A stretch of 40,427 bases of DNA. Origin: a virus. Both the position numbers and the translations under genes were made by a program. The notes below the pieces were generated by a model that saw nothing but the letters and a program-made list of their open reading frames with translations, did not search any database and was not told the DNA's origin. The DNA is taken from positions 1 to 40,427 of IMG/VR virus record IMGVR_UViG_3300047548_000861; one strand, written 5' to 3'. The stretch's first letter is position 1, and each line of letters starts with the position of its first letter. Of this stretch, positions 15,316-22,269 are shown piece by piece.

Positions 15316-16341
15316 TTATTGGGCGGGCTTCATGCAAGTAGTCTCAGCAAGACGCTTCCAGTTCAGCGGGCTGAGTTTGCGCAAGTCTGCAATCTTCAGC
15401 GCCATGCGCAGGCTCATTTCACGCAGACGATTTTGCTTCTCGTTCATGAAGTCAATGATGTCGTCTTGCACAGCCTGATCAAAGTCGTAGTCTTGGAACA
15501 ACACACCGTCTTTGGCAATTTGCTTGATGCGCAGGATCTTGTCACGCATGGTGTCCAAGGTCAGGTCCAGATAGTGACAGCGACTTTGCAGTGCATCCAA
15601 GTGGTCCCGCAGTTTCTGCGACTTCATCTTGTCAAACTTCAAGTTAGTGATGAAGATCACAGAGCCTTTGAATTCAAAGCTGTCAGGAATGCCTTCTTGA
15701 CGCAGGATGCGACTGTCAGCAAGCCAGCTAATCTTGCGCTTCTTGCCACTGTCCAGGGCACCCTTCAGCAAGTTCAGTGCAACGTCATCTAGCAGGATTG
15801 AGTCACAGTCGTCAAACACAACCACGCAGTTGGGGTCCGAGTACTTGTAGAGAGTTTGATACAGGCCGATGGGGGTGGCACTGCCTTTGACCACTTCAGC
15901 TCGCAGTCGCTTGCCAGCAACCTTGTCAAACAAACAGGCCTTTTCGATCTCTTGTTCGACACCAAAGCTCTTGCCAACACCGGGCGGGCCCGACACAATC
16001 ATAGCACGAATGTCACCAGACACACACGCTTTACTCATTTCGTGCAGGATGTCAAAACGTTCGCGAATACGGTTCATGGCTTCTTCGTCAGTTTCGACTT
16101 GGGCCACGGGCTTCTCAAAGTGTACGGTGTTGTCGTGCGTCATCTCGCTAGTGTACTCGATATCTGAGATGCTGTCAACCAGCACACGAATCGTTTCACC
16201 AAACTTAGGAAAATTGCCGGCGTTTTTTACAGTGACGTAGCCACCTTTGGCGCCAGTTTGAAACCCAGACACTAGTTCAAAAACAGTGTTGTGAATCTTT
16301 TGACCGCGATAGCTACCGTTGATAATGCGAATCGAACTCAT
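15316..16341 (-). CDS. AAA+ ATPase with N-terminal beta domain
   Basis: A 341-aa protein. Residues 1-65 look like a small SH3/KOW-like beta domain (INGSYRGQKI, GGYVTVKN). The AAA+ core has Walker A GPPGVGKS (118-125), Walker B VVVFDDCDS (173-181), a sensor-1 Asn in IFITN (about 232) and LQSRC (251-255). The Ser-Arg-Cys is reminiscent of clamp-loader subunits. It may remodel a protein or DNA complex. A distant gp44 role is possible, but the N-terminal domain and spacing differ from T4 gp44. It heads the pilin and small-membrane-protein operon behind the first of four repeated promoters. Confidence 0.75.
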   Translation of the reverse strand: MSSIRIINGSYRGQKIHNTVFELVSGFQTGAKGGYVTVKNAGNFPKFGETIRVLVDSISDIEYTSEMTHDNTVHFEKPVAQVETDEEAMNRIRERFDILHEMSKACVSGDIRAMIVSGPPGVGKSFGVEQEIEKACLFDKVAGKRLRAEVVKGSATPIGLYQTLYKYSDPNCVVVFDDCDSILLDDVALNLLKGALDSGKKRKISWLADSRILRQEGIPDSFEFKGSVIFITNLKFDKMKSQKLRDHLDALQSRCHYLDLTLDTMRDKILRIKQIAKDGVLFQDYDFDQAVQDDIIDFMNEKQNRLREMSLRMALKIADLRKLSPLNWKRLAETTCMKPAQ

Positions 16342-16371
16342 TGTGGCTCCGTGTTGTTACGTTATGTTAGT

Positions 16372-16400
16372 ATTATAGCAAATCGGGAATTATTGGTCAA
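16372..16400 (-). promoter_or_regulatory. Sigma70 promoter P1 (AAA ATPase operon)
   Basis: Minus strand TTGACC (16400-16395), 17-bp spacer, TATAAT (16377-16372). The leader ends with GGAGCC as the ribosome site before the ATG at 16341. It is the most diverged but still clear copy of a fourfold promoter family. Its -35 lies inside the last codons of the 46-aa gene. Confidence 0.9.
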
Positions 16401-16530
16401 CTGTTTGTTGCTGTTCGAGAATCTGTTGCGTAAAAACAACACCCCCGTAGGCCAGTTGAAACTGCTCTGCTACTGCCTGGATGAAAAAAGTGTATACTTT
16501 TCCTTTACCGGTAATCAGAGTGTACTGCAT
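16390..16530 (-). CDS. Unknown microprotein, 46 aa
   Basis: MQYTLITGKGKVYTFFIQAV... ending QQQTVDQ. It has a beta-strand-like start and a Gln-rich helical end. It follows promoter P2 by a 28-base leader with GGAGCC before the ATG, so it is a strongly expressed single gene. Its last residues (Thr-Val-Asp-Gln) are encoded by the -35 region of P1. No known family. Confidence 0.65.
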   Translation of the reverse strand: MQYTLITGKGKVYTFFIQAVAEQFQLAYGGVVFTQQILEQQQTVDQ

Positions 16531-16532
16531 GT

Positions 16533-16587
16533 GGCTCCTTTTTGCTTACTATGCCACTATTATAGCAAATTGGGAATTTTTGGTCAA
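16533..16587 (-). repeat. Promoter-leader repeat, copy P2
   Basis: This 55-base block is the same as 17239-17294 except for one extra T in the latter. It contains the whole promoter plus the transcribed leader and the GGAGCC ribosome site. Shorter related copies lie at P1 and P3. Confidence 0.9.
16559..16587 (-). promoter_or_regulatory. Sigma70 promoter P2 (46-aa gene)
   Basis: Minus strand TTGACC (16587-16582), 17-bp spacer, TATAAT (16564-16559). It is identical to P4. The TGA stop of the 79-aa membrane protein is part of the -35 hexamer. Confidence 0.93.
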
Positions 16588-16823
16588 CCTTTTTTCTCAA
16601 CAATTTCTTTGAGTTTTTCTGTGTACTTTAGTTGGCTCAGTCGAACTTGGTACACCAAGTTCATAAAAATGCCCAGCAAAACCACAATGCCCAGGTATGC
16701 AATGGACTGGATGCCATAGTTGGCAATCAACAGATCCAAGCCAGCATTGGCCAGCACAATCAAGAAAATCAGGCCAACAGTGCCCACCAGCACTTCAACA
16801 CCAGCACGTAAACGAATGTTCAT
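16584..16823 (-). CDS. Two-pass membrane protein, 79 aa
   Basis: Two hydrophobic helices (about 9-29 and 40-58) separated by a short Asn/Tyr/Gly loop, a basic N-terminus (MNIRLRAG) and a Lys/Glu-rich C-terminal tail (KYTEKLKEIVEKKG). The topology suggests an inner-membrane protein with a charged cytoplasmic tail. Driven by P3. The ribosome site is weak. Function unknown; candidates include a superinfection-exclusion or holin-type protein, unproven. The stop codon sits in the -35 of P2. Confidence 0.7.
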   Translation of the reverse strand: MNIRLRAGVEVLVGTVGLIFLIVLANAGLDLLIANYGIQSIAYLGIVVLLGIFMNLVYQVRLSQLKYTEKLKEIVEKKG

Positions 16824-16846
16824 AAGTTTTTCATTTCTATGCCACT

Positions 16847-16875
16847 ATTGTAGCACATTGCGAATTTTGGGTCAA
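16847..16875 (-). promoter_or_regulatory. Sigma70 promoter P3 (79-aa gene)
   Basis: Minus strand TTGACC (16875-16870), 17-bp spacer, TACAAT (16852-16847). The spacer and leader show several changes from P2/P4, and the -10 has one mismatch, so it is probably somewhat weaker. Confidence 0.85.
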
Positions 16876-16897
16876 CCACAAACGTAATACTCAAGTA

Positions 16898-17101
16898 TTA
16901 CCGAGCCAGGGTTTGCAGAAACATGTTTTTGAGCTCTTCCACGTCCTCGTATTCCACGTAGAAGTCAGTAGTAGGATCGTAGTACTTTCCCTCTTTGGGA
17001 TCGTAGTACAACACCTGGCCGTTGGGGTAGAAGAACGGACCTTCTAGGCCTTTGCGTGGCTGATACTTTGCATCACGATCGCGCAGAATTTTGTAACCCA
17101 T
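16898..17101 (-). CDS. Unknown protein, 67 aa, Tyr/Pro rich
   Basis: MGYKILRDRDAKYQPRKGLE..., a charged aromatic protein with the repeat-like stretch YYDPKEGKYYDPTTDFYVEY and a C-terminal helix. The ATG at 17101 has AGGAG nine bases upstream and is preferred over an in-frame start at 17149, which would overlap the 42-aa gene. Four bases separate it from that gene, so both come from P4. Unknown function. Confidence 0.7.
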   Translation of the reverse strand: MGYKILRDRDAKYQPRKGLEGPFFYPNGQVLYYDPKEGKYYDPTTDFYVEYEDVEELKNMFLQTLAR

Positions 17102-17105
17102 AGTA

Positions 17106-17234
17106 TTACTCCTGATCGTAAATTTTGTCGCCACGCAGGACCCACACAAAGGCCATGAACACAGAGCTCAGCCAATCTGCCCCCACGCTTCGCATCATAC
17201 GATAACCTTCCATGTAACCAATTTCACGCATCAT
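17106..17234 (-). CDS. Unknown small protein, 42 aa
   Basis: MMREIGYMEGYRMMRSVGAD then WLSSVFMAFVWVLRGDKIYDQE. A basic Met-rich start is followed by one short hydrophobic segment (about 20-33), possibly membrane-associated. Two adjacent ATGs follow AAGGAGCC. First gene behind P4. No known family. Confidence 0.6.
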   Translation of the reverse strand: MMREIGYMEGYRMMRSVGADWLSSVFMAFVWVLRGDKIYDQE

Positions 17235-17238
17235 TGCT

Positions 17239-17294
17239 GGCTCCTTTTTTGCTTACTATGCCACTATTATAGCAAATTGGGAATTTTTGGTCAA
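17239..17294 (-). repeat. Promoter-leader repeat, copy P4
   Basis: The 56-base partner of 16533-16587, differing by one extra T in the T run of the leader. Near identity over both promoter and leader points to recent duplication or recombination between copies. Confidence 0.9.
17266..17294 (-). promoter_or_regulatory. Sigma70 promoter P4 (42-aa and 67-aa genes)
   Basis: Minus strand TTGACC (17294-17289), 17-bp spacer, TATAAT (17271-17266). It is the first promoter of the four-copy array and lies 54 bases after the stop of the late-type gene. Confidence 0.93.
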
Positions 17295-17318
17295 GTACTA
17301 CAGAAGTATTAGTCGTGG

Positions 17319-17341
17319 CAACGCCCGGGACCCGGGCGTTG
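17319..17341 (-). terminator. GC-rich palindrome after late-type gene
   Basis: A perfect 23-base inverted repeat, CAACGCCCGG with complementary arm around a three-base centre, eight bases after the stop of the 176-aa gene. A very stable ten-pair hairpin is expected. On the minus strand there is no T tract, so it may stop or stabilise transcripts without being a standard terminator. The T-rich side (GATTTTGTTTT) is on the plus strand, where no gene leads into it. Confidence 0.55.
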
Positions 17342-17349
17342 ATTTTGTT

Positions 17350-17880
17350 TTAAGTTGTTTTGGGATCTAAAAATGCTGTTCTAATAACGCCAGAGAAACT
17401 AACTTTATCTCCAGCATCGACTATTAAACTGCTGGGACCGGGATATAACGGGGGCTGGCCTCCAACGCTGACGTGATCGTCATATGCATAATGTTCAGAA
17501 CCAGAATCCCAAACTGGTTGGTTTTTAATGTCAAAAATTCCCTTGATAGTGAACCAACCAACCGGCAGATTGCACTCAACTGCATAACCACAAATTAAAA
17601 TGTTACTGCCTTCGGCAGTTATGGTGATATCATAATCAGTTTCGAACGCTATTTTTGATGCAGCTAAGTTTGTATGCTCTAGGGCAATGGTCACTGGCAG
17701 CTCAACAGCATGACTATTTTCCTTGGTGCTGTTTAGAGTCCAATTTAAAGTGGGCTCTAAGTCTACAGAAACTGTAGTTGTTTCTTGTGTGACGCGATTA
17801 ACGGCTGTAATATCTACGTGACTTGGCATTGCTGGAGCAGAATGCACATTGAATATAACTTTGGCAGGTGCTTGAATCAT
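17350..17880 (-). CDS. Probable virion protein, 176 aa
   Basis: A beta-rich protein dominated by Thr, Val, Ser and Asn with Ig-like strand periodicity (VDITAVNRVTQETTTVSVDL, YDITITAEGSNILICGYAV, DKVSFSGVIRTAFLD). No catalytic motif, signal or membrane segment. Composition fits a decoration or fibre-type virion protein; this is inference. A CATAAATAC box and AGAGGAAAA ribosome site lie just upstream, so it is probably a late gene, in contrast to the sigma70-driven genes that follow it. Confidence 0.65.
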   Translation of the reverse strand: MIQAPAKVIFNVHSAPAMPSHVDITAVNRVTQETTTVSVDLEPTLNWTLNSTKENSHAVELPVTIALEHTNLAASKIAFETDYDITITAEGSNILICGYAVECNLPVGWFTIKGIFDIKNQPVWDSGSEHYAYDDHVSVGGQPPLYPGPSSLIVDAGDKVSFSGVIRTAFLDPKTT

Positions 17881-17897
17881 AGCGTTTTCCTCTTGTT

Positions 17898-17905
17898 GTA
17901 TTTAT
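17898..17905 (-). promoter_or_regulatory. T4-like late promoter box (ATAAATAC)
   Basis: Minus strand CATAAATACAACAAGAGGAAAA: the box lies 17 bases before the ATG at 17880 with a purine-rich ribosome site between. Same box and nearly the same spacing as at 6156. Confidence 0.55.
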
Positions 17906-17919
17906 GGTGCAATACTGGA

Positions 17920-18624
17920 TTATTTCCAGAGCTCCAAAATCTGTGGATCTTTTACTTGGTGTGGCTTGGGCTGTCCGTGAAAAACTACCACGGCTGTTTC
18001 GGGCTGTATAGTTACCCCACTACCCGGGGTTTTATATGCTCGTCGGGCAAAATCAAATCCACCATCAAGACATTGCCAGCGATAGCTTTCAAAATAACGA
18101 TCTTCAAAAAATCTACGTTTCTCCACAGAGATTTTAGCACTGAGATAGTCTTGATCACCGGGGTAATTTCTAATAGTGCTGGTTACTGCTTCTTTGATAA
18201 AATCATTGTAGACCCAAGCAAACTCCCCCACGTTCCACCACATCATACTGGAATTCATTAAACCTGGATTTCTACGCTGGAGATAACGAAAATCTCGTAT
18301 ACCCCAAAGACAGCGAGTATCCAACGACCTTATAAAATCCAATTCTCGCACAATGACCATGTCCAAATCGAGATACAATAGATTGCCTTGATGATGTGCT
18401 GGATTAAACAACTGCAATTTATACCACCAAGATTTTTTGGGTCCCGAAATGCCCCAATCGTCTAGACAATGTTTGATCATGTGCGGTGGCACACTGCGGT
18501 CATGCTCGGTGTAGACATGAAATCGCATTTGATCTGCAAACACGCGACGAAGCATGTTGTAGAGATGTTCGACATAGGTCCAGTTGTAGCCCGACCCGTG
18601 TATAACACAAGCACAATCAATCAT
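17920..18624 (-). CDS. Glycosyltransferase, GT-A fold (DxD)
   Basis: A 234-aa protein, probably a nucleotide-sugar-dependent glycosyltransferase. LLYLDLDMVIVRE carries the DxD metal-binding motif, and the region around GIRDFRYLQRR / NSSMMWWNVGE resembles family 8-like transferases. An in-frame start at 18714 exists, but the ATG at 18624 overlaps the preceding stop as ATGA and leaves a normal N-terminus (MIDCACVIHGSGYNW). It acts in the cytoplasm on an unknown acceptor. Last gene of the minus-strand half of the glycan cluster. Confidence 0.8.
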   Translation of the reverse strand: MIDCACVIHGSGYNWTYVEHLYNMLRRVFADQMRFHVYTEHDRSVPPHMIKHCLDDWGISGPKKSWWYKLQLFNPAHHQGNLLYLDLDMVIVRELDFIRSLDTRCLWGIRDFRYLQRRNPGLMNSSMMWWNVGEFAWVYNDFIKEAVTSTIRNYPGDQDYLSAKISVEKRRFFEDRYFESYRWQCLDGGFDFARRAYKTPGSGVTIQPETAVVVFHGQPKPHQVKDPQILELWK

Positions 18625-19469
18625 GCCTGTAGTGCTGAGGAAATTCTTTTTAGCCATAAGCCTTGCTTTAATTCTTCTACTGTATATTCGCTGTGGCAAA
18701 TCTGCACCAGCCACTGTTGTCTGTCAATGTCATAGCTACGTTCGATGTCTTGGATGTCAACGCTTACTGGATGCGCCAAGCTGGTGCTGCTGACAATGGG
18801 TCTACATCCATGCACGGCTGCTTGTATTCCTGGACCCGAATTGTAATTTACCACAGCATGACAATCAAACATTAGATCAAAACTGTCGTATGTATTAGAC
18901 AACTTGATGGGTTTTTCGATTGGTATTCCGGCGGGCAATCGATCGAAATTCAGCACGGACCTTGGGTGCGGCCTAACAACAATAGACCGGTCTGTGTGGG
19001 CTTTTAATCTTTGTATGATGTCTGTGATCCATGCTTCCTGGTCAACACCATCAAGCTGTTGACTACGACTGTGCTGTGCTGCCACAACAATGTGTGAGCC
19101 AGTACCTTTGGCTTGCCCTAAGGAGATACCTAACTTGCTGGGTCGATCCCAATCTAAGTTCTCCAAGTGGCCGTAGTAGCCCTGGGCTGTGATGTTGTTG
19201 ACTGCAATTTTCCAAGTCACGCCGCGATTCAATGCACCCACATCAATTACAATCACTGGTTTGTTTTGGCTGCGATAGTGTTGATACACTTGTCGATTTG
19301 CTGCCATTCGGCCGTTCCACAACACTGACCAAATCACTGCTGCATCACTCCACATAGAATTTTCCTGCGTGCCTATGCCCGCAGCACGAATGCTGTCTAA
19401 CACAGCACCCATGACTGGCGCTGAGTTCAATGCACACTGAGAAGGAAAATAGGCTATGTTTTTGATCAC
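18621..19469 (-). CDS. Capsule-transferase-like protein, paralogue A
   Basis: A 282-aa protein of a family that occurs four times in this cluster. It shares the core HTDRSIVVRPHP and the donor-site-like stretch NYNSGPGIQAAVHGCRPIV, which resemble the C-terminal half of KpsC/KpsS-type capsule (Kdo) transferases. It also shares the end motif H-x-x-Y(C)-x-x-E-E-L/M-x-x-G. Start is GTG at 19469 with AGGG seven bases before. The divergent plus-strand gene begins only 11 bases away. Substrate unknown. Confidence 0.7.
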   Translation of the reverse strand: MIKNIAYFPSQCALNSAPVMGAVLDSIRAAGIGTQENSMWSDAAVIWSVLWNGRMAANRQVYQHYRSQNKPVIVIDVGALNRGVTWKIAVNNITAQGYYGHLENLDWDRPSKLGISLGQAKGTGSHIVVAAQHSRSQQLDGVDQEAWITDIIQRLKAHTDRSIVVRPHPRSVLNFDRLPAGIPIEKPIKLSNTYDSFDLMFDCHAVVNYNSGPGIQAAVHGCRPIVSSTSLAHPVSVDIQDIERSYDIDRQQWLVQICHSEYTVEELKQGLWLKRISSALQA

Positions 19470-19480
19470 TAAATATCCCT

Positions 19481-20266
19481 ATGAAATACAGTGTAGTTAC
19501 CACGTTTAACAGTGACGGTTACAATCGTTATGGGAAGAGAATGATCAAAACCTTTTTGGAAACTTGGCCCCAGGATGTACAACTGTTGGTCTATGCTGAA
19601 GGTTGCAATCTAACTGAGTCTGCACCAAATCTAAAAGTACTTGACCTCGAGGGTCATAGTAAAGAGCTTGTGGCATTCAAAAACAAGTGGCGCAATGTTC
19701 CCAAAGCCAATGGTAACCCTTTTCCGGGCGCAGAGAAAAAAGCATTTAAGTGGCAGGCAGTGCGCTTTGCACACAAAGTCTATGCCATATTCCACGCTGC
19801 CCAAACCTGCGGAACTGAGTGGCTGATTTGGATGGATGCTGACATGGTGTGCCATAGCGCCATCAGTGCTGCCAGACTTGGTGAGCTGTTTCCCGACACA
19901 CAAGAACTTTGCTTTGCTGGTCGCAGCAACAAATTCACCGAGTGTGGTCTTTACGGTATGCATTTGACCAGTGCTGACATACAACAATTTCTTGCTGAAT
20001 TCCAACGCATGTATGACGATGCAGACAATGGGATCTTCACGCTCAAAGAATGGCACGACAGTTATGTGTTTGATGCTGTGCGTGGAAAGTTCAAGCTAAG
20101 AGAACTCAACTGGAGTGCTGGCTTGATTGATGGGGAGGGGCATCCGTTGATCAACTGCGAATGGGGTGCGTACCTTGACCATCTCAAAGGCAATCGCAAA
20201 GATACTGGCAAGTCTAACAAGCCCCGAGATCTAATCAAAAAACGCACCGAAGCTTATTGGCAATGA
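19481..20266 (+). CDS. Glycosyltransferase, GT-A fold (DxD)
   Basis: A 261-aa protein beginning MKYSVVTTFNSDGY, a nucleotide-sugar-type first strand, with WLIWMDADMVCHS carrying the DxD motif near residue 118. The stretch ECGLYGMHLTSADIQQFL and the acidic EWHDSYVFD fit an acceptor-binding half. No signal or membrane segment, so cytoplasmic. No Shine-Dalgarno is seen; CTAAATA stands five bases before the ATG. It opens a four-gene plus-strand operon. Confidence 0.8.
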   Translation: MKYSVVTTFNSDGYNRYGKRMIKTFLETWPQDVQLLVYAEGCNLTESAPNLKVLDLEGHSKELVAFKNKWRNVPKANGNPFPGAEKKAFKWQAVRFAHKVYAIFHAAQTCGTEWLIWMDADMVCHSAISAARLGELFPDTQELCFAGRSNKFTECGLYGMHLTSADIQQFLAEFQRMYDDADNGIFTLKEWHDSYVFDAVRGKFKLRELNWSAGLIDGEGHPLINCEWGAYLDHLKGNRKDTGKSNKPRDLIKKRTEAYWQ

Positions 20267-21078
20267 AAAACTGGATCTATCTTGACAAAAAGGGCAAGGA
20301 CCAATATGTACAGATGTTGGCCAATGGTGCTGGTGCTGCTTGTACACTGTTGGAAACTTGGCGTTACGAGGACAGTCAAGATCCCTTGGTCATACGTGGC
20401 ATAATGAAACACAAAATTATCAAACGTTGCTGGCAAGACAATCGACAATTTAGATACATGGATTCAGGGTACTTTGGTAATAGACCCAGTGCAGCCAATC
20501 CCAACGGCTGGAAGTACTGGCATCGTATAGTTCCCAACAATTTGCAACACGGCGATATCATAGCTAGGCCTGCAGACCGTTGGCAACGACATGGTATTAA
20601 ACTGCGCCCACGTCAAAATCACGGGCGTAACATTTTGATCGCTGCACCAGACGAAAAGCCCTGTGCTTTTTACGGACTTACATTAGATCAATGGATGCGT
20701 GATACCATTGATACTATCAAACAACACACCGATAGACCTATTGTTGTTAGACAACGTCCGGCCAGTAGAGTAGATCGCAAAACTCAACGAGCCGAAGACT
20801 GGTTAGCTGATGTGCATGCTCTAGTTACATTCAACAGCAATGCTGCCACCGAAGCCATAATGGCTGGTGTACCTGTGTTTGTTACAGCACCATGCAATGC
20901 ATCTAGTCCAGTATCAAACACAGATTTAACTAAAATTGATGATCCTTGGTTTGCAGATTCTGACCAGATACATCAATGGGCTTGCCATTTGGCCTACGGA
21001 CAGTTTCACACTGAAGAGCTAGTCAATGGCACCGCTGCACGTATACTTGACGAGACTGAGGAGATATTAAATGCGTGA
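20263..21078 (+). CDS. Capsule-transferase-like protein, paralogue B
   Basis: A 271-aa member of the fourfold family: HTDRPIVVRQRP, LVTFNSNAATEAIMAGVPVFV and the C-terminal HLAYGQFHTEELVNGTAARIL. The first histidine/proline motif is changed (RQRP instead of RPHP). The ATG at 20263 overlaps the previous stop (ATGA) and is preferred over a TTG two codons earlier. Closest in this window to paralogue D (23176), with which it shares YMDSGYFGN / YIDTGYFGN and DRWQRHGIKLR-type segments. Confidence 0.75.
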   Translation: MKNWIYLDKKGKDQYVQMLANGAGAACTLLETWRYEDSQDPLVIRGIMKHKIIKRCWQDNRQFRYMDSGYFGNRPSAANPNGWKYWHRIVPNNLQHGDIIARPADRWQRHGIKLRPRQNHGRNILIAAPDEKPCAFYGLTLDQWMRDTIDTIKQHTDRPIVVRQRPASRVDRKTQRAEDWLADVHALVTFNSNAATEAIMAGVPVFVTAPCNASSPVSNTDLTKIDDPWFADSDQIHQWACHLAYGQFHTEELVNGTAARILDETEEILNA

Positions 21079-21721
21079 ATTTATGGGGTGGTGGTTCCCC
21101 GACATTGAAAGCCACTTTCCAAAAATGCTAAAGAAAAGCGTAGACAAGGGCGGGCCTGCTGAGTATCAGCAACTAGTTCGCTTGCGCAGTCTCAACTATG
21201 TCAAGAACAAGCGAGTGGCATTAGACATTGGGGCCAACGTTGGTCTTTGGAGTCGAGATCTTGTCAAACACTTTGACAAAGTCATTGCATTTGAACCTGT
21301 GTCTATGTTTAGAGAGTGCTTGGCCAAAAACGTCACCAGTGAACGACTATGGGCAAGCCCCATGGCCTTGGGCGATCAAGACATGTTGGCCACCATGGTC
21401 ATCACAGAAGGCAACACCGGACACAGCCACATTGATCCCAACAAAGTTGGCGAAGGTGATGTGCAAGTAATACGTTTGGATCACCTCAATCTTGAGCATG
21501 TTGACTACATCAAAATTGATTGCGAGGGCTACGAGTACAAGGTCATACGTGGAGCCGAACAAACAATTCGACGTTGTCGTCCCATTATTGTGTTAGAACA
21601 AAAGCCGCATGATATGTACGCCAAAGAATACAGTCAATATGCTGCCATTGGCTTGTTGCAAGACTGGGGCATGACCAAATTGGATCAAGTCAAAGATGAT
21701 TGGATCATGGGATGGCAATAA
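21071..21721 (+). CDS. FkbM-type methyltransferase
   Basis: A 216-aa class I SAM methyltransferase of the FkbM type. VALDIGANVGLWS is motif I, VIAFEPV is motif II, and VDYIKIDCEGYEYKVIRGAE is the diagnostic FkbM motif IV region, followed by RPIIVLEQK. Such enzymes O-methylate sugars or other small molecules, so it may cap or decorate the glycan made by its neighbours. Overlaps the preceding gene by 8 bases. Confidence 0.88.
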   Translation: MREFMGWWFPDIESHFPKMLKKSVDKGGPAEYQQLVRLRSLNYVKNKRVALDIGANVGLWSRDLVKHFDKVIAFEPVSMFRECLAKNVTSERLWASPMALGDQDMLATMVITEGNTGHSHIDPNKVGEGDVQVIRLDHLNLEHVDYIKIDCEGYEYKVIRGAEQTIRRCRPIIVLEQKPHDMYAKEYSQYAAIGLLQDWGMTKLDQVKDDWIMGWQ

Positions 21722-22269
21722 TAGACTCTGCATACCAGCAACAACTTGAGCAGTTGCACAGTGCTGGCAAATTCAATCACGGTGCCAAGGCTTACAAAAT
21801 AGTAAGAGACTTCATCAACGAGTATAAACCCACTACGTTGTTGGACTTTGGATGTGGCAAGGGTGGTTTGATTGCCACAGTGTCTGAACTACACCCTGAT
21901 ATCAAAGTGTCAGGTTATGATCCAGGTAACCCTGACTTCAAAACATTGCCCAGTGAGCCAGTTGATGTAGTTGTCAGCACAGATGCCATTGAGCACATAG
22001 AACCGGCGCACCTAGAAGCAACACTAAAGACCATAGGTGCATTGATGACCCGCTGTGGCTGCTTTAGAATTGCCTGCTATCCAGCCAAGAAGAATTTACC
22101 CGATGGTCGCAACGCACACTTGATTGTTCAGCCCCCTGAGTGGTGGCGCGAACAACTAATTGCTCACATGGGTGTTAAAATTATTCGGGAAAAGATAACT
22201 GTTGTAGATCACACTGACAAGTGGGCCCACGTACATGGGCACAACTACGATGTTGTAGTTCACAAGTAA
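21712..22269 (+). CDS. Class I SAM-dependent methyltransferase
   Basis: A 185-aa protein with LLDFGCGKGGLIATV (motif I), VSGYDPGN (motif II) and DVVVSTDAIEHI (motif IV, the acidic-Ile-Glu-His form typical of small-molecule methyltransferases). The ATG at 21712 is chosen over 21700; it overlaps the FkbM gene by 10 bases. It ends tail to tail with the minus-strand gene at 22260, overlapping by 10 bases. Likely sugar or nucleotide-sugar methylation, inferred from neighbours. Confidence 0.85.
   Translation: MAIIDSAYQQQLEQLHSAGKFNHGAKAYKIVRDFINEYKPTTLLDFGCGKGGLIATVSELHPDIKVSGYDPGNPDFKTLPSEPVDVVVSTDAIEHIEPAHLEATLKTIGALMTRCGCFRIACYPAKKNLPDGRNAHLIVQPPEWWREQLIAHMGVKIIREKITVVDHTDKWAHVHGHNYDVVVHK

Noticed and set aside
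15259-15792. 177-aa plus-strand open frame
   Set aside because: It lies wholly opposite the AAA ATPase gene apart from its first bases, has no ribosome site and its translation looks like complement of coding sequence.
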